A stretch of DNA of 15,131 nucleotides from an uncultured Peptococcaceae bacterium (GTDB taxonomy: Bacteria; Bacillota; Peptococcia; Peptococcales; Peptococcaceae): NCBI GenBank assembly GCA_938044045.1, contig CALIQN010000108.1, forward strand, positions 1 to 15,131. Reading direction: 5' to 3'. The stretch's first letter is position 1. Each line of letters begins with the position of its first letter. This document shows positions 5,985 through 13,087 of the stretch, piece after piece. The notes beneath the pieces are model-generated. The model had not been told where the DNA came from. It ran no database searches and saw only the letters and a program-made list of their open reading frames with translations. The position numbers and the translations under genes were made by a program.

Positions 5985-6031
5985 AAGACGAAAAGTTGAT
6001 ACCAATTTGCTAAAATCAAGAAAGGATAATG

Positions 6032-6712
6032 ATGAACAAGATTTTAATCGTAGAAGATGATGAGCTGATTGCTCATTTGGTTAAGAAAAATTTAGAAAAG
6101 TGGGGCTATGAAGCGACCATAGTAATTGATTTTAATCAAATCTTACAAACTTTTAGTCAGTATAAGCCCCACTTGGTGCTTATGGATATTACCTTACCCT
6201 TTTTTAATGGTTATTATTGGACGCAAGAAATACGTAAAGTGTCCACCATACCAATTATCTTTTTATCTTCCCATGACCAACCCATGGATATTGTAATGGC
6301 AATTAATATGGGTGCCGATGATTATTTGACTAAGCCTTTTGAAATGAGTGTCCTTTTGGCTAAGGTGGCAGGGCTTTTGCGTCGCTCTTATGAATTTAAT
6401 GGCGAAATGAACCTACTGGAATATGAGGGCATTATGCTTGATCTTAAGGCGATGACTGTACATTATCAAGGCGAGAGTCAGACTTTGAGCAAAAATGAAT
6501 TTCAAATCTTAAGGGTGCTTTTTGAGCAAAGCAGAAGTGTCGTCAGTCGAGATACCTTGATGCAAGAACTTTGGAATAGTGAAGTCTTTATAGATGATAA
6601 TACCCTAAGTGTCAATGTGGCACGTTTGCGCAAGAGGCTTGGGGAGATGGGGCTAGAGGGACTGATTTTGACCAAAAAGGGTGTAGGCTATATGTTGGGA
6701 AAAGGCCAATGA
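6032..6712 (+). CDS. bceR: BceR-type response regulator (OmpR family)
   Basis: The response regulator of a peptide-antibiotic sensing system; when phosphorylated by BceS it activates the transporter genes downstream. The receiver domain (about 1-115) has the acidic pair E8/D9-D10, the phosphoacceptor D52 in LVLMDITLPFFNGYYW (the LPFFNGYYW stretch is typical of BceR), S79 in FLSS, and K101 in DYLTKPF. A winged-helix OmpR-type DNA-binding domain (about 127-226) contains LSKNEFQILRVLFEQ, DTLMQELWNSEVFIDDNTLSVNVARLRKRL-like sequence and GVGYML. Two adjacent ATGs (6029, 6032) are possible; AAAGGA at 6021-6026 fits 6032 better. It overlaps bceS by 4 bp (ATGA). It is the first gene of the bce module and is divergent from hydE. 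The exact peptide ligand cannot be read from the sequence. Confidence 0.92.
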   Translation: MNKILIVEDDELIAHLVKKNLEKWGYEATIVIDFNQILQTFSQYKPHLVLMDITLPFFNGYYWTQEIRKVSTIPIIFLSSHDQPMDIVMAINMGADDYLTKPFEMSVLLAKVAGLLRRSYEFNGEMNLLEYEGIMLDLKAMTVHYQGESQTLSKNEFQILRVLFEQSRSVVSRDTLMQELWNSEVFIDDNTLSVNVARLRKRLGEMGLEGLILTKKGVGYMLGKGQ

Positions 6713-7695
6713 ATAAACAAGAAATTTTTTGCTTTACTTCCTTTTGGCTACGGACACAAAGGGCGTATTTTGTGTTTTTAGGTGGACTGTTATTGATGTT
6801 TATGATTGTTGCCTATGTCTTTTCCTTTCAAAAAGAAGTGATAAGTTATCTCGCTGTTTTGATTTTACTGATGGCTTGTTTTTGTTTTATTTGGGATTAT
6901 GGCAAGTCTTATAGGCACTATCAAGTCATAAGGGAAAGAAATGGGGAAGGATGCTTACCCCAAACCTTAACAGAGGCGTACTTGCTTGAGGCCTTGCAAG
7001 CACAAAAGGAAAGTAAGGCTGAACTTCGAGAAAATTTCCTTGTGCAAAAACAAGAGCTTATGGACTACTACACCCTCTGGGCGCACCAGATAAAAATACC
7101 AATTTCTGCAGTGAAGCTTTTGGTAGGGGAGCTTTCTTCTTCTGATGAGGTGCGTGCCTTAAATCAAGAACTGTTTAAGATAGAACAATATGTCTCCATC
7201 GTGCTCTCTTATTTAAGAATGGATGATTTCCATAAGGACTTGGTACTGAAAAAAGAAAATATAGGTAACTTGGTCAGGCAAAGTGTAAAAAAATATGCCC
7301 TCTTTTTTATCAACGGTAAGGTGAGCCTTCATTTAGGCGAATTGGATAAGGTCATAATTACAGATAAGAAATGGTTTTTGATTATCCTAGAGCAGATTTT
7401 ATCAAATGCCATCAAATACACCAAACAGGGTGAAATCGACATTTTTATAGAGGATGAAACCCTAATTATCAAAGATACGGGGATAGGCATCCAAAAAAGT
7501 GATTTAAGTCGTGTGTTTGAAAGAGGTTTTTCAGGATTTAATGGGAGAGTGGATCAAAAGGCGTCGGGCTTAGGCTTATATCTTTCAAGAGAAATTGCCC
7601 AAAAGCTTGGTCATGAATTGAGCCTAAGTTCCCAATTGGGTAAAGGCACGGTAGTGCGTATCGGTTTAAATCAAAAAACACTTGCCCAAGAGTAG
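6709..7695 (+). CDS. bceS: BceS-type intramembrane-sensing histidine kinase
   Basis: A 328-residue sensor kinase for the preceding regulator. There are two N-terminal membrane helices (about 20-40 and 44-64) with only a few residues between them, hence no extracellular sensor domain. This is the hallmark of kinases that receive their signal from the partner ABC transporter. A DHp-like region carries the phosphoacceptor H126 in WAHQIKIPIS. The ATP-binding domain has N233 in the N box (LSNAIKYT), DTGIG (256-260), and a GLGL G2 box (287-290) after the F box FERGF. Start: ATG within the ATGA overlap with bceR, so expression is coupled. It is followed by a 110-bp gap that holds a likely BceR site. 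The family assignment is firm; the inducing peptide is unknown. Confidence 0.92.
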   Translation: MNKQEIFCFTSFWLRTQRAYFVFLGGLLLMFMIVAYVFSFQKEVISYLAVLILLMACFCFIWDYGKSYRHYQVIRERNGEGCLPQTLTEAYLLEALQAQKESKAELRENFLVQKQELMDYYTLWAHQIKIPISAVKLLVGELSSSDEVRALNQELFKIEQYVSIVLSYLRMDDFHKDLVLKKENIGNLVRQSVKKYALFFINGKVSLHLGELDKVIITDKKWFLIILEQILSNAIKYTKQGEIDIFIEDETLIIKDTGIGIQKSDLSRVFERGFSGFNGRVDQKASGLGLYLSREIAQKLGHELSLSSQLGKGTVVRIGLNQKTLAQE

Positions 7696-7696
7696 A

Positions 7697-7718
7697 AACC
7701 TTACAAAATTGTAAGGTT
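7697..7718 (+). promoter_or_regulatory. Likely BceR operator upstream of bceAB
   Basis: A perfect inverted repeat with 10-base arms (AACCTTACAA and its complement, 2-base centre) contains TTACA-N4-TGTAA at 7701-7714. That matches the binding consensus I recall for BceR-like regulators. It lies just after the bceS stop, about 100 bp before bceA. A possible -10 box TAAGAT (7770-7775) with a poor -35 fits an activator-dependent promoter. It has no T-tract, so it is not a terminator. Confidence 0.7.
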
Positions 7719-7805
7719 CAGCGCTCCAATTGAAAGGTTAAGTTAAGGCGAGCCTCATGCTTTTTTTTGTAAGATAAGTTTACCAATTAGAAAGGAGCAT
7801 GAATT

Positions 7806-8570
7806 ATGCCATTACTTGATGTACAACATGTCAGAAAAATTTATCAAACAAGGTTTCGTACCAATCAGGTGGAAGCGCTAAAAGATATTCATTTTAGTGT
7901 TGAAAAAGGAGAATATGTCGCTATTATGGGGGAGTCGGGCTCAGGTAAGACGACCTTACTTAATATTTTAGCCATGCTAGATAAGCCGACTGAGGGAAAG
8001 GTTTGGTTAAATCATACTGATACGAGTAAATTAAAACACAAAGAAATCGCGACCTATCGTAGAGAAAAGCTGGGTTTTGTTTTTCAAGATTTTAACTTAT
8101 TGGATACCCTATCTGTTAAAGATAATATTTCGTTGCCCCTTGTCCTCTCTAAACAACCAATTCATGAGATAAAAGCTCGCCTAGAGGAAGTGCTGGCTAA
8201 GCTGAGCATCACATCCTTAAAGGAAAAAATGCCCTATGAGCTTTCAGGGGGGCAACAACAACGTGTGGCAGTGGCGAGAGCCTTGATTACTAAGCCTGAG
8301 CTCCTTCTGGCAGATGAGCCAACAGGTGCCCTTGACTCCAAATCTGCCAGCACCTTACTGGATATTTTTGAAGCAATTAATCGTCAAGGACAGACCATTT
8401 TGATGGTGACCCACTCGACAACGGCAGCCAGCCGTGCCCAGCGTGTTCTTTTTATCCGTGATGGGATTTTATACAATCAAATTTTCCGTGGGGATAAGAC
8501 GGATAGGCAGATGTTTGCCCAGATTTCGGATACCTTGACAGTGATGGCAAATGGAGGTGGGCAAGTATGA
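7806..8570 (+). CDS. bceA: BceA-type ABC transporter ATP-binding protein
   Basis: The 254-residue ATPase of a BceAB-type transporter that removes peptide antibiotics from their lipid-linked targets and also signals to BceS. All nucleotide-binding motifs are intact: Walker A GESGSGKTT (42-50), Q-loop FQDFNLLDT (Q94), signature LSGGQQQR (146-153), Walker B LLLADE (166-171, catalytic E171), D-loop GALD, and switch H203 in VTHS. This is the MacB/LolD-like subgroup of ATPases that pair with FtsX-fold permeases. Start: ATG, with AAAGGAG (7791-7797) eight bases upstream. It overlaps bceB by 4 bp (ATGA), giving a coupled pair. The gap before it carries the inferred BceR operator, so bceAB is probably induced separately from bceRS. 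Confidence 0.93.
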   Translation: MPLLDVQHVRKIYQTRFRTNQVEALKDIHFSVEKGEYVAIMGESGSGKTTLLNILAMLDKPTEGKVWLNHTDTSKLKHKEIATYRREKLGFVFQDFNLLDTLSVKDNISLPLVLSKQPIHEIKARLEEVLAKLSITSLKEKMPYELSGGQQQRVAVARALITKPELLLADEPTGALDSKSASTLLDIFEAINRQGQTILMVTHSTTAASRAQRVLFIRDGILYNQIFRGDKTDRQMFAQISDTLTVMANGGGQV

Positions 8571-10585
8571 TAGGCTTACTTGGTAAACTAGCCTATGCCA
8601 ATCTTTTGAATAATAGGCGACTTTATTTACCCTTTGCTTTAGCGACAATAGTTTCTTCTGCAATTTTTTATGTTTTTTGTGCCTTGGCAGCTAACCCCTT
8701 TCTTTCTGAAGTCTATGGTGCGGATACCATAAAGGTTGTTTTGAGCTTAGGTACAGTGGTTGTGGTCATTACAGTGGGGATGATTATTTTTTATGCCAAT
8801 GGTGTGGTGTTAAAAAATCGCTCTCAAGAACTTGGTTTGTATGGCATCCTTGGCTTAACCAAATCCAATTTAGTGATGATGCACGCTATAGAAAGTATTT
8901 TGTTTTCATTTACAACCATTTGTCTCGGTTTGGGTATCGGGGTCTTGTTGGACAGACTTTTTTATGCTCTTTTGCTTAAGTTGATGCATATGGAAGTCGT
9001 ATTGACCTCTGTATTTCAGTTTTCTGTTTTACTGAAATCTTTTATTCTCTTGTCTATTGTATTTTTCTTAGCATGGTTGATTAATAGTAGGAGGCTGATG
9101 TTTTGGTCATCCTTGGATTTTAAAAAAGAAAAACGTGCTGGTGAAAAGAAGGGACGTTTTTTACTTTTTCAGGCGTTTTTGGGTCTAGTATTCCTGCTTT
9201 TGGGCTATGCGATGGCGCTTTCTGTTGAAGACCCTATCAATGCCGTTCTATTCTTTTTTGTAGCTGTCTTATTGGTCATTGGGGGAACCTATTTTCTCTT
9301 TATTGCGGGGACAAATGTTTTCCTTAATTGGCTCAAACGACGTGAAAAATTTTATTACCAAGTGCAAAATATGATAGCTGTTTCTAATTTGACTTATCGT
9401 TTGAAGAAAAATGCAATAGGTTTAGCAACAATAGCGATTTTATCTAGTATGATTTTGGTAACGATGGTAGGCAGTAGCAGTATCTACCTTGGGACTGAAA
9501 AGACCTTGCAAAGAAGTCACCCTTATGACTATGGCTTTGAGCTTTATGGTGAAGAGGAAAAATCCCTTCCAGAGATAGAAACGATAGTAGAGAATTACTT
9601 AAAAAAAGAACAGGTTCCTATTCAGACAATGACTGCCTTCAAATATGAAGAAAGTTTTGCTCAAGCGATTATAGACAATAAGATAGACTTGCTTGGGGAC
9701 TATCATAAGGCTTACCAAACCAGTCAAATGCCAAAGGCGCTAATTTATATTTTAGCCCTTAGTGACTATCAAGCACTAACAGGTGATACAAAAACCTTGG
9801 GCAAAGATGAAGTCTTGGTTTATGATAATAAAGGGCAGTTTTCGCCTAAAGACCAACTAGAGTTAGATAAACTTCCACTGACAATCAAAGGAGAAGTGAA
9901 GGATGATGTTGCACAAAGGTATCTGCCAAACCCTCTTTTGGCAGTGATGAATAGAGAAATAGTCCTTGTCTTAAGTGATGAGAATCGCTTTTTTAATCAA
10001 CAAGGGGACAAACGTTTTGCCAAAAAAACCTACATTGGGGTAGATACGACCCTTAGTCGGGAGGAAATAACCAAACTTGACCTTGAATCAACGACTAGGG
10101 ATAAGTTAGGCAGTCAGTTGTTTACCTCAGAAGAGCGAATGAATCATGATTTTTATTTCCATGATAAAACAGCCTTTCAAAATGGTATTTATGCCCTTGT
10201 CGGCTCCATACTTTTTATTGGGATTTTATTGTCCTTGACCTTTACCCTTGGGGTTGTCTTGGTGATTTATTATAAGCAGATTTCTGAGGGCTTAGAGGAT
10301 AGAGCTAACTTCGTTATCTTAAATAAGCTAGGGTTAGATGAAAAACAAGTAGGGCGTATCATTCGCCATCAGGTTTTGACGGTATTTTTCTTGCCTTTAC
10401 TTGTGGCACTTGTTCACTTTGCCTTTGCGTTTAAGATGTTGAAGCTCATTTTGCAACTCTTAGGTGCAGGGCAATTGAATGTGATTTTGCTCTCAGTAGG
10501 TGTTGTTGGATTGAGTTTCGTGGCGATTTATGTTTTTGTATATTTGGCAACCTCTCACAGTTACAAACGTATCGTAATGAAGTAA
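8567..10585 (+). CDS. bceB: BceB-type ABC transporter permease with large extracellular domain
   Basis: A 672-residue permease partner of BceA, with the size and layout of the BceB family: ten membrane helices and one large extracellular domain between helices 7 and 8. Helices are seen near 20-40, 57-78, 108-130, 152-172, 200-219, 224-247 and 283-305. A hydrophilic domain of roughly 230 residues (about 310-538) follows, rich in charged residues and presumably contacting the peptide or its target. Helices then resume near 542-570, 605-627 and 642-663. FtsX-like features include the cytoplasmic coupling stretches NRSQELGLYGILGLTKSN (84-101) and LEDRANFVILNKLGLDEKQV. Start: ATG in the 4-bp overlap with bceA. 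The module bceR-S-A-B is complete. A long hairpin terminator follows the TAA. Confidence 0.92.
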   Translation: MIGLLGKLAYANLLNNRRLYLPFALATIVSSAIFYVFCALAANPFLSEVYGADTIKVVLSLGTVVVVITVGMIIFYANGVVLKNRSQELGLYGILGLTKSNLVMMHAIESILFSFTTICLGLGIGVLLDRLFYALLLKLMHMEVVLTSVFQFSVLLKSFILLSIVFFLAWLINSRRLMFWSSLDFKKEKRAGEKKGRFLLFQAFLGLVFLLLGYAMALSVEDPINAVLFFFVAVLLVIGGTYFLFIAGTNVFLNWLKRREKFYYQVQNMIAVSNLTYRLKKNAIGLATIAILSSMILVTMVGSSSIYLGTEKTLQRSHPYDYGFELYGEEEKSLPEIETIVENYLKKEQVPIQTMTAFKYEESFAQAIIDNKIDLLGDYHKAYQTSQMPKALIYILALSDYQALTGDTKTLGKDEVLVYDNKGQFSPKDQLELDKLPLTIKGEVKDDVAQRYLPNPLLAVMNREIVLVLSDENRFFNQQGDKRFAKKTYIGVDTTLSREEITKLDLESTTRDKLGSQLFTSEERMNHDFYFHDKTAFQNGIYALVGSILFIGILLSLTFTLGVVLVIYYKQISEGLEDRANFVILNKLGLDEKQVGRIIRHQVLTVFFLPLLVALVHFAFAFKMLKLILQLLGAGQLNVILLSVGVVGLSFVAIYVFVYLATSHSYKRIVMK

Positions 10586-10669
10586 AAAAAGACTTCTACT
10601 TTAAACAGACTAGAAAAGTTGACCGATGGTGTTGCTTTTTGCTAGTCGGTTTCGGTAGAAGTCTTTTTT
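10585..10669 (+). terminator. Long multi-part terminator hairpin after bceB
   Basis: A perfect 15-bp outer stem (AAAAAAGACTTCTAC, 10585-10599, with its complement 10655-10669) ends in T6. Inside is a second stem: GACTAG (10608-10613) with CTAGTC (10642-10647), extended by AAAAG with CTTTT. The structure begins at the stop codon of bceB. At 85 nt it is unusually long for a simple terminator. Confidence 0.8.
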
Positions 10670-10707
10670 GGCTTTGTGTATACTTTAAGGCGTAAGGGGG
10701 TGAGAAG

Positions 10708-12987
10708 ATGTATCCAATTAGACGAGTACTGTTGGCGTGTTTGGTGAGTTTTGTCTTTGGTCTCTTGGCAAGGGATAATTTTAGTCAAGGTTACTTCACT
10801 TTTTTGTGTTTTTTGCTTGCTAGCGTTTTGGTAGGGGCATACCTTGCCAAAGAAAAAAGAGTGAACAGGCTAGCGCTTTATGGCCTTATTTTCTTGGTGG
10901 GCTGTACCTATATGCACGTTAGCCAGTTGGCAAGTCATCATTATGATGCGTTTTTAAATCAAGAAGTTACAGTGAGGGGAAAGGTCATCAGTAGCCTAAA
11001 GGAAAAACCTACCCTCTTTTTGCGTGTGGAGACCTTAGAGGGTAGAGAAGTGAAGCCTTTTACCGTACAAGTCAAAAAGGCTTACCAAGATGAAAGACAT
11101 TATTTATTGGGTGAGCGTCTAAGTTTTGAGGGGAAGTTGACTGCCCCTCAAGTGGCAAGGAACCTTGGGGGCTTTGATGAAGCAAAGTATCTTAAAAGTA
11201 AGGGCGTTTTTTATAAGCTGAAAGCTAAAAAAGAGGGTGTGAACTTAGAAGAAGCTTCTACTATCTTTGGGCTGGTGAATCGGACAAGGGCTCACCTGAC
11301 GAGCCTTTTTGAAAAAGAGCTTAGTCCAAAGAATGCACGGTTTTTAGAGGGGGTCCTTTTTGGCGAGCGAGGGCTCTTAGAAGAAGACTTTTATGCCCTA
11401 TCACAAAAAATGGGACTGGCGCATCTTTTTGCTGTTAGCGGACTCCATGTTGGCTTTTTGGCACTCTTTATTCTCTTGATGTTTCGCTTTTTGCCTTTTA
11501 AAAATTTCTTGCTTTTAGGTGCCTTAGCGATACTACTGATTTACTATACCTTGCTTGCTGGTGGAGTACCCTCTGCCATTCGGGCGACAGGCTTAATTCT
11601 TTTGGCTTTATTACTTAAGAAATGTTTGCATTACCAAGACTTGCCAACGCTACTAGGCTGGATATTTTTTGTTCTGGTTTTGATCAACCCGTTTGCCTTA
11701 TATGATATTGGTGTGATTCTTTCTTTTTCTCTAGCCCTGGGCTTGGGTCTTTTTAATTCAACACTTAGGGGCTACTTGCCTCAAAAGCCAAAGGCATTAT
11801 GGAATGCCTTTGGTATTAGTTTGACGGCTGAGCTGGTGAGTTTACCTCTTATCGCTTACTTTTTTTATTTGGTGACACCTTTTAGCGTATTTTATAATCT
11901 TATTTTTGTACCTTTATTCAGCATTTTAGTGCCGCTTGCACTTTTGAGCTGTCTTTTACATACGGTATCAGGCGTGCTTGGTGCCTGTGGCTTTTGGCTT
12001 GTGGATAAACTAATTTCACTAATCTTTTTTTTGATGGCGCATTTGGAACATTTTTTTGGGACGGGACATTTTTATGTCGGTACCCCAAGCTTGCTTTGGC
12101 TTTTGGGCTATGGGCTTTTTCTTTTTGTCTTATACTATGTCTTAAGGTCAAAAAAGATAAGGCTAGCGATGGGTATGGGACTAGTCTTTTTATGCCTAGC
12201 CTTTAGCTTGCCAACAACACCACCAAAGGCATTGAGTCTTTCAGTGCTTGATGTGGGTCAAGGTTCTGGGGCGACCTATCAACTGAGCAATGGCAAATGG
12301 CTTGTTTTTGATACAGGGACCTCAAAGGATACCTTGGCGAGTGATTTGCGCTATAGGGGTGTTGATGAGATAGAGGCAATTATTTTGAGCCATGGGGATC
12401 AGGATCATGTGGGTGGCTTGTATCATCTTTTGCGAGATTTTAAAGTAGGCCATCTTGTTTTAAGTCAGTATGCTTTTGAGCATTCAGAGCATTTAAAGGA
12501 CTTGCCTTACTATCTTTCGGATAAGGCAACTAAGGTGCATTTTATAGAGGGGCAATCTCATCTAGCCCTGACTGATAGTGAAAGTCTGGATTTGGCACTG
12601 ATTGATCAAATTGAGGCACCAAATTCTCATGAGGTGGTCGCCCTCCTTTGTGATGAGGGCATCAATTATTTATTTCCAGGAGATACTGAGGGGAGGGCTT
12701 TGGAAGAAATCCCTTTTTCTAGTAAGGTGGATGTTTTGTTAGCCCCTCACCATGGGAGTAAAAATTCATGGGATGAGGCATTTTATAACAAGTATCACCC
12801 AAAACTTGTAGTGGCTTCTGCGGGTGTGGACAATCGTTTTCATCATCCTCACCAAGAGGTGGTAGAGGGATTGGCAAAGCTTGGCTACCCACTTTTGCAG
12901 ACACCTAAGGGTGGGGCGGTGTATTTTTATCAAGAGGGTGAAAATCTCGCTTATCAAAGAGCCTTGCCAGAGGAGGGGGATGATTGA
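10708..12987 (+). CDS. comEC: ComEC/Rec2 competence DNA-uptake channel
   Basis: An inner-membrane channel that takes in single-stranded DNA during natural transformation. At 759 residues it is full length with three parts. The N-terminal region (about 1-190) has two or three membrane helices and an OB-like domain (VTVRGKVISSLKEKPTLFLRV). The central competence domain (about 200-500) carries many helices and the conserved block MGLAHLFAVSGLHVGFLAL. The C-terminal metallo-beta-lactamase domain (about 510-745), thought to degrade the non-transferred strand, includes LDVGQGSG (514-521), FDTG, SHGDQDHVGG (561-570), FPGDTEG with D659, and APHHGSKNS with H681/H682. The metal ligands appear intact, so the nuclease is probably active. 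Start: ATG after AGGGGGTGAG. A good -10 box TATACT (10679-10684) has no clear -35. The strong terminator upstream separates it from bceB, and comEA lies about 6 kb away. Confidence 0.95.
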   Translation: MYPIRRVLLACLVSFVFGLLARDNFSQGYFTFLCFLLASVLVGAYLAKEKRVNRLALYGLIFLVGCTYMHVSQLASHHYDAFLNQEVTVRGKVISSLKEKPTLFLRVETLEGREVKPFTVQVKKAYQDERHYLLGERLSFEGKLTAPQVARNLGGFDEAKYLKSKGVFYKLKAKKEGVNLEEASTIFGLVNRTRAHLTSLFEKELSPKNARFLEGVLFGERGLLEEDFYALSQKMGLAHLFAVSGLHVGFLALFILLMFRFLPFKNFLLLGALAILLIYYTLLAGGVPSAIRATGLILLALLLKKCLHYQDLPTLLGWIFFVLVLINPFALYDIGVILSFSLALGLGLFNSTLRGYLPQKPKALWNAFGISLTAELVSLPLIAYFFYLVTPFSVFYNLIFVPLFSILVPLALLSCLLHTVSGVLGACGFWLVDKLISLIFFLMAHLEHFFGTGHFYVGTPSLLWLLGYGLFLFVLYYVLRSKKIRLAMGMGLVFLCLAFSLPTTPPKALSLSVLDVGQGSGATYQLSNGKWLVFDTGTSKDTLASDLRYRGVDEIEAIILSHGDQDHVGGLYHLLRDFKVGHLVLSQYAFEHSEHLKDLPYYLSDKATKVHFIEGQSHLALTDSESLDLALIDQIEAPNSHEVVALLCDEGINYLFPGDTEGRALEEIPFSSKVDVLLAPHHGSKNSWDEAFYNKYHPKLVVASAGVDNRFHHPHQEVVEGLAKLGYPLLQTPKGGAVYFYQEGENLAYQRALPEEGDD
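11788..11813 (+). repeat. Perfect 11-bp hairpin within comEC
   Basis: CCAAAGGCATT (11788-11798) and its exact complement (11803-11813) flank a 4-base loop inside the comEC coding region. No T-tract follows on the plus strand and only a short one on the minus strand. The same 11-mer recurs at 12222-12232, where it encodes the same PKAL residues, so reuse of codons may explain it. Confidence 0.5.
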
Positions 12988-13012
12988 CAAAGAAAAGCCC
13001 CTTAGGTAAAAT
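12984..13012 (+). promoter_or_regulatory. Near-consensus sigma-A promoter of hisS-aspS
   Basis: A perfect -35 TTGACA (12984-12989) and a -10 TAAAAT (13007-13012, 5 of 6) are spaced exactly 17 bp. The -35 includes the comEC TGA stop. The predicted start point is near 13019, giving a leader of about 70 nt before hisS. The terminator at 13032-13062 lies within that leader. Confidence 0.75.
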
Positions 13013-13031
13013 GAAGGCTAGCATATTAAGT

Positions 13032-13062
13032 AAAAAGTCCTTGCCAAAAAAGGGCTTTTTTT
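13032..13062 (+). terminator. Intrinsic terminator between comEC and hisS, possible attenuator
   Basis: Stem arms are AAGTCCTT (13035-13042) and AAGGGCTT (13050-13057), one pair being G-U, with a 7-base loop. T7 follows at 13056-13062. It would end comEC transcripts, but it is also downstream of the only strong hisS promoter seen, so some read-through or regulated antitermination is needed for hisS. No T-box sequence is present. Confidence 0.75.
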
Positions 13063-13087
13063 GTGAAGTGCCATAGGAGAAGGATAA

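Noticed and set aside
5930..6005. Inverted repeat TTGGTAT / ATACCAA between hydE and bceR
   Set aside because: Seven-base arms more than 60 bases apart are expected by chance in AT-rich intergenic DNA.
5918..6019. N-terminal extension of HydE by 34 residues
   Set aside because: The upstream start lacks a ribosome binding site and would overlap the promoter region, whereas ATG 5917 has GGAGG at ideal spacing and matches the family N-terminus.
11788..12232. CCAAAGGCATT repeats as a DNA uptake sequence
   Set aside because: Only three copies are seen, two of them encode the same PKAL residues, and none is found in the other genes here, so a genome-wide uptake signal is not supported.
12993..13059. 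Pairing of AAAAGCCC (12993-13000) with GGGCTTTT (13052-13059) as an antiterminator
   Set aside because: The first segment lies upstream of the predicted hisS start point, so it would be present only in comEC read-through RNA, and the local 8-bp hairpin is favoured.
12988..13087. T-box riboswitch before hisS-aspS
   Set aside because: The gap is only 100 bp and contains no AGGGTGGNACCGCG-like T-box sequence or specifier stem; only a promoter and a simple terminator are seen.
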